Part shown: in pieces, positions 35,411-44,081 of the stretch
Numbering within the stretch: position 1 is the stretch's first letter
Layout: each line of letters starts with the position of its first letter
NCBI GenBank assembly: GCA_965228165.1
Contig: CBDDHB010000003.1
Span: forward strand, 992,001 to 1,056,000
DNA: 64,000 nt
Direction of reading: 5' to 3'
DNA from: Oleispirillum sp965228165
GTDB taxonomy: Bacteria > Pseudomonadota > Alphaproteobacteria > Rhodospirillales > Rhodospirillaceae
Program-made: the position numbers and the translations under genes
Notes under the pieces: model-generated
What the model saw: the letters and a program-made list of their open reading frames with translations, nothing else
Database searches by the model: none
What the model was told of the DNA's origin: nothing

Positions 35411-36409
35411 GTGACACGCGTGCTGGTAACAGGGGCCGACGGATTCATCGGTTCCCATTTGACGGAAACCCTGGTGCGACGGGGTTACGACGTCCGCGCC
35501 TTCGTCCTCTACAATTCGTTCAATTCCTGGGGCTGGCTGGACCACGCGCCGCAGGATATCCGCAACGGCCTCGACGTCTTCGCCGGCGACATCCGCGATC
35601 CGCACGGAGCGAGGGCCGCGATGGAGGGCTGCGACACGGTGCTGCATCTGGCTTCGTTGATCGCCATTCCCTATTCCTATCATTCGCCCGACACCTACAT
35701 CGACACCAACGTCAAGGGCACCCTCAACGTACTGCAGGCGGCCCGCGCCCTGGGGGTGCGGCGGGTGATCCACACCTCGACCAGCGAGGTCTACGGCACC
35801 GCCCGCTTCGTGCCGATCACCGAGGACCACCCCCTGTGCGGCCAGTCGCCCTATTCGGCGACGAAGATCGCCGCCGACCAACTGGCCTATTCGTTTTACG
35901 CATCCTTCGATCTGCCGGTAGTAATCGCGCGCGCCTTCAACACCTACGGGCCGCGCCAGTCGGCGCGCGCGGTGATTCCCACGGTGATTTCCCAGATCGC
36001 CTCCGGCGCGCGCAAGTTGAAGCTGGGCGCCATCCACCCGACGCGGGACTTCAACTACGTCGCCGACACGGTGGAGGGCTTCATCGCGGCGATGACCGGC
36101 GAGAAAGGCCTGGGCGAGGTGGTTAACTTCGGTTCCGGCTACGACATCTCGATCGGCGACACCGTCGCCCTGATCGCCGAAATCATGGGCGTAGAGGTGG
36201 AAATCGAAACCGATGCCGCCCGCCTGCGCCCGGAGAAAAGCGAGGTGGAACGCCTGTGCGCCGCCAACGCCAAGGCGCGGGAACTGTTCGGTTGGACCCC
36301 CGCCCACGGCGGGCCGGAGGGATTGCGCCGTGGCCTGACCGAGACCGTCCGCTGGTTCACCGATCCGGCGAATCTGGCCGGATACAAGGCCGATCGCTAC
36401 AACATTTAG
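35411..36409 (+). CDS. legB: UDP/GDP-GlcNAc 4,6-dehydratase, LegB-like
   Basis: A 332-residue extended SDR. The N-terminus (RVLVTGADGFIGSHL, then LYNSFNSWGWLDHAP) has the segment diagnostic of LegB, distinguishing it from PseB. The active-site serine region is IHTSTSEVYGTARF, and the YxxxK pair is in SPYSATKIAAD. LegB makes the 4-keto-6-deoxy intermediate that retains configuration at C5, the first committed step of legionaminic acid. It starts with GTG at 35411. LegC follows after 10 bases. Confidence 0.93.
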   Translation: MTRVLVTGADGFIGSHLTETLVRRGYDVRAFVLYNSFNSWGWLDHAPQDIRNGLDVFAGDIRDPHGARAAMEGCDTVLHLASLIAIPYSYHSPDTYIDTNVKGTLNVLQAARALGVRRVIHTSTSEVYGTARFVPITEDHPLCGQSPYSATKIAADQLAYSFYASFDLPVVIARAFNTYGPRQSARAVIPTVISQIASGARKLKLGAIHPTRDFNYVADTVEGFIAAMTGEKGLGEVVNFGSGYDISIGDTVALIAEIMGVEVEIETDAARLRPEKSEVERLCAANAKARELFGWTPAHGGPEGLRRGLTETVRWFTDPANLAGYKADRYNI

Positions 36410-36419
36410 GACGGCTGCC

Positions 36420-37604
36420 ATGTCTTCGTCCCTTTGCGACGATTTCCTGTCCGGCCTGACCGCCGTCCTCGGCGGCGCGGCACGGCCGGTCGCCCTGCAC
36501 GAGCCGGAGTTCGCCGGACGCGAGTGGGAACTGGTCAAGGACTGTCTGTATACCGGCTGGGTCTCCTCGGTCGGCAAGTACGTCGACGAGTTCGAGGCGC
36601 GGCTGGCCGCCTATACCGGCGCGCGGCATGCGATTTCGGTGGTCAACGGCACCGCCGCCCTGCACGCCGCGCTGCTCTGCGCCGGGGTGGACCGCGACGA
36701 CGAAGTGCTGATGCCGACGTTGACCTTCATCGCCACCGCCAACGCGGTGGCCTATTGCGGCGCGATCCCCCATTTCATCGACAGCCGGGCGGACAACCTC
36801 GGCCTCGACCCCCAGGCCCTGGCCGAACGGCTGGACGAAATCGCCGAACCGGTCGCGGGCGGCGGCTGGCGCAATCGGAAGACCGGTCGCCGCTTGGCGG
36901 CGGTGGTGCCGATGCACGTCTTCGGCCACCCGGTGGAGATGGCCTCGCTGCTCGACGTCTGCGGGCGATACGGCCTGCCGGTGGTGGAGGACGCGGCGGA
37001 ATCCTTAGGCTCCTACATCGGCGACCGGCACACCGGCACCTTCGGCCTGATGGGAACCTTAAGCTTCAACGGCAACAAGACGATCACCACCGGCGGCGGC
37101 GGCGCGATCCTCACCAACGACCCGGAGTTGGGGAAACGGTTGAAGCACCTGACCACCACCGCGCGGGTGCGGCACCAGTGGGAATTCATCCACGACCAAG
37201 TGGGCTACAACTACCGCATGCCCAACCTCAACGCCGCCCTCGGCTGCGCGCAGATGGAGCGCCTGCCCGAGATGCTGACGCGTAAGCACCGCCTGGCCGA
37301 GGCGTACCGGGCCGCCTTCGCCGACTTCCCGGCCTTCCGCTTCGTCGCCGAACCGGAAGGATGCACCGGAAATTATTGGCTGAACGCGGTGGTGCAGGCG
37401 AACCCCGACCGCGCGGCGCGCGATGCCTGTCTGCAAGCCGCCGCCGATGCCGGGTTTCAGTGCCGTCCGCTGTGGCGCCTGATGCACCGCCTGCCGATGT
37501 ACGAATCCTGCCCGCGCGCGCCCTTGCCGATAGCGGAACGATTGGAGGCGAGCCTGATCAACCTGCCAAGCAGCGCCAAACTGGCCGAAGGGGCGGCGAA
37601 ATGA
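36420..37604 (+). CDS. legC: Aminotransferase, LegC-like (DegT family)
   Basis: A 394-residue DegT-family PLP aminotransferase. The PLP lysine is in SFNGNKTITTGGGGAIL, the cofactor aspartate in VVEDAAESLGSY, and the N-terminal portion (REWELVKDCLYTGWVSSVG) is typical of LegC. It aminates C4 of the LegB product. An insertion near residues 128-160 (DEIAEPVAGGGWRNRKTGR) is also a LegC-type trait. Its stop overlaps the LegG start. Confidence 0.93.
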   Translation: MSSSLCDDFLSGLTAVLGGAARPVALHEPEFAGREWELVKDCLYTGWVSSVGKYVDEFEARLAAYTGARHAISVVNGTAALHAALLCAGVDRDDEVLMPTLTFIATANAVAYCGAIPHFIDSRADNLGLDPQALAERLDEIAEPVAGGGWRNRKTGRRLAAVVPMHVFGHPVEMASLLDVCGRYGLPVVEDAAESLGSYIGDRHTGTFGLMGTLSFNGNKTITTGGGGAILTNDPELGKRLKHLTTTARVRHQWEFIHDQVGYNYRMPNLNAALGCAQMERLPEMLTRKHRLAEAYRAAFADFPAFRFVAEPEGCTGNYWLNAVVQANPDRAARDACLQAAADAGFQCRPLWRLMHRLPMYESCPRAPLPIAERLEASLINLPSSAKLAEGAAK

Positions 37605-38758
37605 CCCGCACCGTCTGCGTGGTCACCGGATCGCGCGCCGAATACGGCCTGCTTTTCTGGCTGCTCAAGGGGATCGACGCCGACCCCCGTCTGCGGCTTC
37701 AACTGGCGGTGACCGGCGCCCATTTGTCGCCGGAATTCGGCCTGACGGTACGGCAGATCGAGACCGACGGTTTCACCCCCGACGCGCGGGTGGACATGCT
37801 GCTGTCCACCGATACCCCGGTCGGCATCGCCAAGTCGATCGGCCTGGGGGTGATCGGTTTCGCCGACGCGCTCGACCGGCTGCGCCCCGATCTGTTGGTG
37901 ATCCTCGGCGACCGCTTCGAGATTCTGGCGGCGGCGCAGGCGGCGATGGTCCTGCGCATCCCGATCGCCCACCTCCACGGCGGCGAACTCACGGAAGGCC
38001 TGATCGACGAGGCGATCCGCCACTCCCTGACCAAGATGTCGCATCTGCACTTCGTCGCCGCCGAACCCTACCGCCAGAGGGTGATCCAACTGGGCGAAGC
38101 GCCGGAGCGGGTGTGGACGGTGGGCGCGACGGGACTGGACGCGATCCGCTTGGCCTCCCGGATGAACCGCACCGAGCTGTCGGAGTCCGTGGGATTCGAC
38201 CTGACCGATCCCTATTTCCTGGTCACCTATCATCCGGTCACCCTGGACGCGGCGGCCTGCGGCATCGCCCCCCTGCTCGCGGCGCTGGCGGAGTTCCCCG
38301 AGCATCGCATCCTGTTCACCGGGGTCAACGCCGATCCCGACAATGCCCCCATCCGCGCCGCGATCGCGGCCTTCGCGGCGGATCGTCCGGGGCGGGTGCA
38401 TGCCGCCGTGTCGCTGGGACAGCAGCGCTATCTCAGCGCCCTCGCCCACGCCGACGCGGTGATCGGCAACTCGTCGAGCGGAATTCTCGAGGCCCCGTCG
38501 TTCCGCGTCCCCACGGTGAACATCGGCGACCGGCAACGCGGCCGCCTGCGCGCCGCTTCGGTGATCGACGCGGCGGAGGATGCGGACTCCATCGCCGCCG
38601 CGATCCGCCGCGCCCTGTCGGACGGCTTCCGCTCCGGACTGGCGACGATGCAAAGCCCCTTCGGCGACGGCCATGCCTCGGAACGGATTCTCGAGATCAT
38701 CGCCACCCATCCGCTCGACAGCCTGCTGATGAAGCGCTTCGGAGACCTTGCGCCATGA
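37601..38758 (+). CDS. legG: UDP-N,N'-diacetylbacillosamine 2-epimerase (hydrolysing), LegG/NeuC-like
   Basis: A 385-residue hydrolysing 2-epimerase: VTGSRAEYGLLFWLLKGI at the start, LGDRFEILAAAQAAM, HLHGGELTEGLIDEAIRHS, and GNSSSGILEAPSFRVP near the C-terminus. These match NeuC/LegG rather than the non-hydrolysing WecB. It releases the free 2,4-diamino-mannose derivative that LegI condenses. It overlaps both neighbours by 4 bases (ATGA). Confidence 0.93.
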   Translation: MTRTVCVVTGSRAEYGLLFWLLKGIDADPRLRLQLAVTGAHLSPEFGLTVRQIETDGFTPDARVDMLLSTDTPVGIAKSIGLGVIGFADALDRLRPDLLVILGDRFEILAAAQAAMVLRIPIAHLHGGELTEGLIDEAIRHSLTKMSHLHFVAAEPYRQRVIQLGEAPERVWTVGATGLDAIRLASRMNRTELSESVGFDLTDPYFLVTYHPVTLDAAACGIAPLLAALAEFPEHRILFTGVNADPDNAPIRAAIAAFAADRPGRVHAAVSLGQQRYLSALAHADAVIGNSSSGILEAPSFRVPTVNIGDRQRGRLRAASVIDAAEDADSIAAAIRRALSDGFRSGLATMQSPFGDGHASERILEIIATHPLDSLLMKRFGDLAP

Positions 38759-39648
38759 CCCGTCTGCGCGCCGTCTTCATCGGCTGCGTGAGTTCCAGCC
38801 TCGCCCTTCTCGAGGAGCTGCTGGCTCAGCCGGAGATCGAGATTCGCGGCGTGGTGACGCGGCAAAGCTCCGCCGTCAACACCGACTTCGCCGACCTTTC
38901 CCCGCTCGCCCAGGCCCACGATATCCCGGTGTTCCACGCGGAAGGCTCCAGTCAGGACGCCATGGCCGCCTGGGTCCGCGAACGCGCTCCCGACATCGGT
39001 TTCTGTCTGGGCTGGTCCTATCTGCTAAGCCCTGCGGTGCTGGCCGCCGCACCGCAGGGCATGGTCGGCTATCACCCCGCCCTACTGCCCCGCAACCGTG
39101 GACGGCATCCGATCATCTGGGCGCTGGCCCTGGGTCTCAAGGAAACCGGTTCGACCTTCTTCCGGATGGATGAAGGCGCGGATTCCGGCCCCATCCTGTC
39201 GCAGGCCCGGATTCCTATTGCGGCGGACGACGACGCCGGACGCCTGTACGACAAACTGATCGCCACGGCGCGGACGCAGTTGCGGCAACTCGTCCTCGAC
39301 CTGTCCGCCGGAACCGCCATCGCCGTGCCGCAAGAGCATTCTCTCGCCACGTCCTGGCGCAAGCGCGGCAAGGCGGACGGACAGATCGACTGGCGGATGC
39401 CCGCGGCGGGTATCCACAACTTGGTGCGCGCCCTGGCGCCACCCTATCCGGGGGCGCACACCCTGTTTTGCGGAACGGAAGTCAAGATCTGGAAAACCCG
39501 TCTCGGACCCGTTGGCCCCGCCGATGTCGAGCCGGGATACGTGCTGGAGGTGGATGGCGACGAGATTCGCGTGCAATGCGGCATCGGAACCCTCATCCTG
39601 GAGCGCCATGACTTCGAGCCAGGTTTGCGGCCAGGAGGCTATTTATGA
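38755..39648 (+). CDS. Formyltransferase (methionyl-tRNA / sugar N-formyltransferase fold)
   Basis: A 297-residue formyltransferase-fold protein. The active-site segment is GYHPALLPRNRGRHP (about 105-119) and DEGADSGPIL (about 139-148). The His107 and Asp143 of the catalytic trio are spaced as in Fmt/ArnA, but the usual Asn (Asn-x-His) is replaced by Gly105. A C-terminal OB-like domain follows, from about residue 200. These enzymes use 10-formyl-tetrahydrofolate to formylate amines, including sugar amines. Lying between LegG and a PIG-L deacetylase, it is not a plausible housekeeping Fmt. It more likely formylates a legionaminic intermediate. Confidence 0.85.
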   Translation: MTRLRAVFIGCVSSSLALLEELLAQPEIEIRGVVTRQSSAVNTDFADLSPLAQAHDIPVFHAEGSSQDAMAAWVRERAPDIGFCLGWSYLLSPAVLAAAPQGMVGYHPALLPRNRGRHPIIWALALGLKETGSTFFRMDEGADSGPILSQARIPIAADDDAGRLYDKLIATARTQLRQLVLDLSAGTAIAVPQEHSLATSWRKRGKADGQIDWRMPAAGIHNLVRALAPPYPGAHTLFCGTEVKIWKTRLGPVGPADVEPGYVLEVDGDEIRVQCGIGTLILERHDFEPGLRPGGYL

Positions 39649-40313
39649 GCATCGTTCTCGCCATCGCACCCCATCCCGACGACGAGACCCTGGGCTGCGG
39701 CGGAGCGCTGCTGCGGCACCGCGCCCAGGGCGACGAGACCCACTGGCTGATCGTCACCGCGCTCACCCCCCGTCTCGGCGACGCCGCACGCATTTCCCGG
39801 CGCGAGCGGGAAATCGCGGCGGTGGCGGAGGTCTACGGCTTCGTTTCGACCATCACACTGGGGTTCGAAACCACCGCCCTCGACCACGTGCCGGTGGGCG
39901 ATCTGGTCGCCAGCATCGCCGAAACGGTGGACCGCCTGCGCGCCGAAACCGTCTATCTGCCCCATCCGGGCGACGCGCACTCCGACCACCGCGCGGTTTT
40001 CCAGGCCGGAATTGGCGCGACCAAGTGCTTCCGCCATCCTTCGGTCAAGCGCGTCCTGACCTACGAAACCCTGTCGGAAACCAACTTCGGCCTCGACCCC
40101 CTGGCGCTCTCCTTCCGTCCCACCACCTATGCACCGATCGGCCCCTGGCTGGACCGCAAGGTGGAAATCATGAAACTCTACGAAGGCGAAACCGGCGAGC
40201 ACCCCTTCCCTCGCTCGGAACGCGCCGTCCGCGCGCAGGCGACCCTGCGCGGCAGCGAATGCGGCGCGGAGGCGGCAGAAGCCTTCATGCTGATCAAGGA
40301 AATCCTGTCATGA
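39645..40313 (+). CDS. PIG-L family deacetylase
   Basis: A 222-residue PIG-L/LmbE zinc deacetylase. The metal and catalytic motif is APHPDDETLGCGG (PHPDDE at 9-14), with the second metal site in LPHPGDAHSDH (about 106-115). Enzymes of this family remove N-acetyl groups from sugars. It overlaps the formyltransferase gene upstream and LegI downstream by 4 bases each, so deacetylation and formylation are likely consecutive steps on the same sugar. Whether it acts on a nucleotide sugar, on the free hexose or on the finished acid is unknown. Confidence 0.88.
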   Translation: MSIVLAIAPHPDDETLGCGGALLRHRAQGDETHWLIVTALTPRLGDAARISRREREIAAVAEVYGFVSTITLGFETTALDHVPVGDLVASIAETVDRLRAETVYLPHPGDAHSDHRAVFQAGIGATKCFRHPSVKRVLTYETLSETNFGLDPLALSFRPTTYAPIGPWLDRKVEIMKLYEGETGEHPFPRSERAVRAQATLRGSECGAEAAEAFMLIKEILS

Positions 40314-41386
40314 GCGTGTTCATCATCGCCGAGGCCGGGGTCAACCACAACGGCAACATGGATATGGCGCACCGACTGATCGACGCCGCCGCCGACGCCC
40401 ATGCCGATGCGGTGAAGTTCCAGACCTTCCGCGCCGCCGAACTGGCCAGCCACGACGCGCCCAAGGCTGCCTATCAGCAGCGTACCACCGGCGCTGTCGA
40501 GACCCAGTTCGAGATGCTGAAGCGCCTGGAACTGCCCCCCGCCGAACACTTCTCCCTGCGCGACCACGCGGCGCAGCGGGAGATCGAATTCCTCTCCACG
40601 CCGTTCGACGGCAAAAGCCTGGATTTCCTGGTCGGCGAGTTCGGCATGCGGACGATCAAGATTCCCTCCGGCGAGATCACCAACGGCCCCTTCCTGCTGT
40701 CCATCGCGCGCGCGGCGGAACGGGTGATTCTCTCCACTGGGATGAGCTCCCTGGGCGAAGTGGAGGCCGCGCTCGGCGTGCTTGCCTTCGGTTTCACCGC
40801 CGCGCCGGACGTCCTCCCCTCGCGCGCCGGGTTCGAAGCCGCCTTCCTGTCGGCGGCGGGGCAGCGGGCCTTGCGCGAACGCGTCACCCTGCTGCACTGC
40901 ACTACCGAATACCCGGCGCGGGCGACGGAGGTGAATCTGCGCGCCATGGATACGCTCGCCGCCGCCTTCGGCCTGTCGGTCGGCTATTCCGACCATACCG
41001 AGGGCATCCACATCCCGGTCGCGGCGGCGGCGCGCGGCGCGACGATGATCGAAAAACACTTCACCCTCGACCGCGCCCTGCCCGGACCCGATCACAAGGC
41101 TTCCCTGGAACCGGCGGAACTGGCGGCGATGGTGCGCGCCATCCGCGACGTCGAGGCGGCGCTGGGGGATGGCGTCAAACGCCCGGCATCGGCGGAAATC
41201 GGCAACCGCGCGGTGGTCCGAAAAAGCCTGGTGGCGGCGCGACCGATCGCGGCGGGCGAGACCTTTTCCGCCGACAACCTGACATGCAAGCGTCCCGGCA
41301 CCAGCATTTCGCCGATGGCCTTCTGGGACCTCTGCGGCCGTCCCGCCGTCCGCGCCTACGCGGCGGAGGAGGAGATCAACCCATGA
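40310..41386 (+). CDS. legI: N-acetylneuraminate/legionaminate synthase
   Basis: A 358-residue NeuB/LegI synthase. The TIM-barrel motifs are IIAEAGVNHNGNMDMA at the start, DAVKFQTFRA, and EFLSTPFDGKSLDFL. Pattern KIPSGEITNGPFLL and CTTEYPARATEVNLRAMDTL follow, then a C-terminal SAF (antifreeze-like) domain (about 295-358). It condenses the LegG product with phosphoenolpyruvate. The partner genes LegB/C/G indicate legionaminic rather than sialic acid. Confidence 0.93.
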   Translation: MSVFIIAEAGVNHNGNMDMAHRLIDAAADAHADAVKFQTFRAAELASHDAPKAAYQQRTTGAVETQFEMLKRLELPPAEHFSLRDHAAQREIEFLSTPFDGKSLDFLVGEFGMRTIKIPSGEITNGPFLLSIARAAERVILSTGMSSLGEVEAALGVLAFGFTAAPDVLPSRAGFEAAFLSAAGQRALRERVTLLHCTTEYPARATEVNLRAMDTLAAAFGLSVGYSDHTEGIHIPVAAAARGATMIEKHFTLDRALPGPDHKASLEPAELAAMVRAIRDVEAALGDGVKRPASAEIGNRAVVRKSLVAARPIAAGETFSADNLTCKRPGTSISPMAFWDLCGRPAVRAYAAEEEINP

Positions 41387-42018
41387 GTGCGCCGCTGATC
41401 GTCATCGGGGCAGGAGGTCATGCCCGCGTCGTCGCCGATCTGGCACGCGCCGCGGGATTCGAGGTCACCGGGTTCCTCGACCCTGCCCCCACGCTGCGCG
41501 GCGCGGAGGTCGATGGCCTGCCGGTGCTCGGAGACGACGCCTATCTGGCGTCCGCCACACCCGGCTCAGTGCTGCTGGCCAACGGCGTCGGCGGCGCGGG
41601 CAAGCCGGAAATCCGTCGCACCGTATTCCTGCGCTTCGCCGAAGCCGGACACGTCTTCCCGGCCCTCGTCCACCCGCGCGCCCATGTATCAGGCAACGTC
41701 ACCCTTGCGCCGGGCTGCCAAGTGATGGCCGGGGCCACTCTGCAAACCGGCGTACAGATGGGCACCAACGCACTGATCAACACCGGCGCCGTGATCGACC
41801 ACGATTGCCGTATCGGCGCGCACTCCCAAATCGCCCCCGGCGCGGTGCTGTGCGGCGGAGTGACTGTGGAGGAAGAGGCGCATGTGGGCGCGGCGGCCTG
41901 CGTGATACAATGCCTGCGCATCGGGGCGGGCGCCCTGGTGGCGGCGGGGGCGGTGGTGGTTCGCGACGTGCCGCCGCGAAGCAGGGTCGCCGGGCTTCCG
42001 GCCCGGACGATGAGATAA
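41383..42018 (+). CDS. Sugar O/N-acyltransferase, NeuD/LegH family
   Basis: A 211-residue protein with an N-terminal Rossmann-like domain (LIVIGAGGHARVVADLAR) and a left-handed beta-helix of hexapeptide repeats (from about residue 98; HPRAHVSGNVTLAPGC, GTNALINTGAVIDHD). The catalytic histidine is in NTGAVIDHDCRIG. Members N-acetylate the 4-amino group of a UDP- or GDP-sugar (PglD, LegH) or O-acetylate sialic acid (NeuD). Its place after LegI fits LegH. Confidence 0.88.
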   Translation: MSAPLIVIGAGGHARVVADLARAAGFEVTGFLDPAPTLRGAEVDGLPVLGDDAYLASATPGSVLLANGVGGAGKPEIRRTVFLRFAEAGHVFPALVHPRAHVSGNVTLAPGCQVMAGATLQTGVQMGTNALINTGAVIDHDCRIGAHSQIAPGAVLCGGVTVEEEAHVGAAACVIQCLRIGAGALVAAGAVVVRDVPPRSRVAGLPARTMR

Positions 42019-42021
42019 GCG

Positions 42022-43065
42022 ATGCCAAACTGGATTGACATGTTGTTGCCTCCCGAAGCGACGATCCATCAGGCGCTGGCGGCAATCAACGCGGCACGGT
42101 CACAACTGGCCCTGGTCGTCGATCCCGAACGGCATCTCCTCGGCACTCTGTCGGATGGCGATATCCGACGAGCCCTGCTGAACGGTGCAACGCTGGAGAA
42201 TCCGGTCGGTCCGTGGATGAACTCGGAACCGAAGATAGCACGCGACAGCGATCGCTCTGAAGACGTTCTGGCGATGATGCGCATCCACGGACTGCATCGG
42301 GTGCCGCTTCTCGATGCGGCGCGGCGGGTGGTCGGCCTGCGTACCGTCGAGGACTTCCTGCAAAGTCCCGAACGCGAAACCCCGGTGGTGATCATGGCCG
42401 GGGGCCTCGGCTCCCGCCTCAACGAACTGACCCGCGACCGACCGAAACCGATGCTTCCGGTGGGCGGCCGACCGCTGCTGGAGACGATCATCGATCGCTT
42501 CGTCGCGCAAGGCTTCCGCGACATCTGGCTGGCGGTGAACTATCGGGCCGAAGTGATCATGGACCATTTCGGCGACGGCTCCGCCTTTGCGGCGCGCATC
42601 CGCTATCTGCGAGAGGAAAAACGCCTCGGCACAGCGGGAGCGCTCAGCCTGATGCCGCGCGATCTGGCGCATCCGGTGGTGGTCAGCAACGCCGACCTCC
42701 TCACCAGCCTGGACTACGGCGCGTTACTGGACGCTCACCACGCCGCGCGGGCGGACGCTACCATGGCAGTGCGCGAGCAGGAACATGCCATCCCCTTCGG
42801 CGTGGTCACCGAGATCGAAGGCCGCGTCCTGCGCATCGAGGAAAAACCCAGCCAACAGGTTCTGGTCAATGCCGGTGTCTACGTCCTGGCCCCCTCGGTC
42901 ATCGGTCTGGTTCCCGACGGGACCTATTACGACATGCCGCAGCTTCTCGACGAACTGATTCGCCGGAACCGGCTGGTCGCCTGCCATCGCATCGACGGCT
43001 ATTGGCTGGATATCGGGCATCGCGCCGACTACGAACGCGCCCAGAACGAGTTCGGATCGCAATGA
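42022..43065 (+). CDS. ptmE: CBS-domain nucleotidyltransferase, PtmE-like
   Basis: A 347-residue two-part protein. A CBS pair occupies about residues 8-115 (SDGDIRRALLNGATLENPVG). It is followed by a sugar nucleotidyltransferase domain (VVIMAGGLGSRLNELTRDRP, KPMLPVGGRPLLETII). PtmE of Campylobacter has this layout and is a glucosamine-1-phosphate guanylyltransferase, which feeds the GDP-linked legionaminic acid route. It is preceded by LegH and followed by a Gfo/Idh gene. The nucleotide preference is inferred from the family. Confidence 0.88.
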   Translation: MPNWIDMLLPPEATIHQALAAINAARSQLALVVDPERHLLGTLSDGDIRRALLNGATLENPVGPWMNSEPKIARDSDRSEDVLAMMRIHGLHRVPLLDAARRVVGLRTVEDFLQSPERETPVVIMAGGLGSRLNELTRDRPKPMLPVGGRPLLETIIDRFVAQGFRDIWLAVNYRAEVIMDHFGDGSAFAARIRYLREEKRLGTAGALSLMPRDLAHPVVVSNADLLTSLDYGALLDAHHAARADATMAVREQEHAIPFGVVTEIEGRVLRIEEKPSQQVLVNAGVYVLAPSVIGLVPDGTYYDMPQLLDELIRRNRLVACHRIDGYWLDIGHRADYERAQNEFGSQ

Positions 43066-44081
43066 CGATCGGTGTCGCACCCCTGACCGGGCTTCGCCCG
43101 ATCCTGGTGGCCGGATCGGGCAGCATCGCCCGTCGCCACATCGCCAATCTGCGGTTCCTCCACCCGGACTGCCGTGTTCTGGTGCTCCGCCGCCCGGACA
43201 GCGATTCGTCACCACCCGACGACGTCGATATCTTCACCGATCTCGATGCCGCTCTGGCGGAACGCCCCTTCGCCGCGATCCTGGCCAACCCCGCGCCGTT
43301 CCGCGTGCCGCTGGCACGCCGTCTGGCCGAGGCGGATTGTCACCTGCTGCTGGAAAAGCCGCTGTCCTCCGGCACCGACGGCGTCGCGGAACTGTTGCGG
43401 ATCGCGGCGGAGCGGAAACGCATCGTTTTGGTCGGCTACAATCTGCGTTTCCTGCCCTCCGTCCGCGCTCTGGCCGACGCGATTAAGCGGGGCGCGGTCG
43501 GGCGTCCATTGCGGATCGAAGCATCGATCGGCCAGTATTTGCCGGATTGGCGACCGAATACGGACTACCGGCAAAACGTTTCCGCCCGTGCCGAACTGGG
43601 CGGCGGCGCACTGCTGGAACTCAGCCACGAAATCGATCTCGCCCTCTGGCTAGGCGGCCCGGCGACCCGCGTTTCGGCCCGTCTGGCGCGAATCGGCGAT
43701 TTGAATATCGACGTCGAAGACAGCGCCGACCTCCTTCTCGACTACGCCAACGGCGCGCAGGGAAGCGTTCACTTGGACTTCCTGCAACGTACGCCGCGCC
43801 GAACGATCAGCGTGATCGGCTCAGAGGCCACCCTGGAGTGGGACTATTTCGCCGACCGCCTGCTACGACGAAACCTCTCGGCAAAAGACGTGCTTTTCCA
43901 GGGGGAGGCGGCGGACCGCAACCGGATGTACCTTGACGAACTGCGCCATTTCCTTGCATGCGTCGCCGGAGAGGAGTCCCCCCGAGTCAGTGGGGAAGAT
44001 GGCTGGAGTGTGCTTCGCATCGTCCACGCTGCAAGGGAATCGGCGCGGCGAAACGGCGTTTTTGTGGATGTGACGGAATGA
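43062..44081 (+). CDS. Gfo/Idh/MocA-family oxidoreductase
   Basis: A 339-residue NAD(P)-dependent oxidoreductase. The dinucleotide site is ILVAGSGSIARRHIANL, and the conserved EKPLSSGTDG is the family's catalytic-lysine segment. GGGALLELSHEIDLALWL is the second conserved block. It converts a sugar hydroxyl to a ketone or the reverse. It starts at ATG 43062, overlapping PtmE by 4 bases. Comparable genes accompany ptmE in other nonulosonate loci, but the substrate is unknown. Confidence 0.85.
   Translation: MTIGVAPLTGLRPILVAGSGSIARRHIANLRFLHPDCRVLVLRRPDSDSSPPDDVDIFTDLDAALAERPFAAILANPAPFRVPLARRLAEADCHLLLEKPLSSGTDGVAELLRIAAERKRIVLVGYNLRFLPSVRALADAIKRGAVGRPLRIEASIGQYLPDWRPNTDYRQNVSARAELGGGALLELSHEIDLALWLGGPATRVSARLARIGDLNIDVEDSADLLLDYANGAQGSVHLDFLQRTPRRTISVIGSEATLEWDYFADRLLRRNLSAKDVLFQGEAADRNRMYLDELRHFLACVAGEESPRVSGEDGWSVLRIVHAARESARRNGVFVDVTE

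Noticed and set aside
38755..39648. Housekeeping methionyl-tRNA formyltransferase
   Set aside because: Location inside the leg operon, no def gene beside it, and the altered Asn-x-His motif argue against Fmt.
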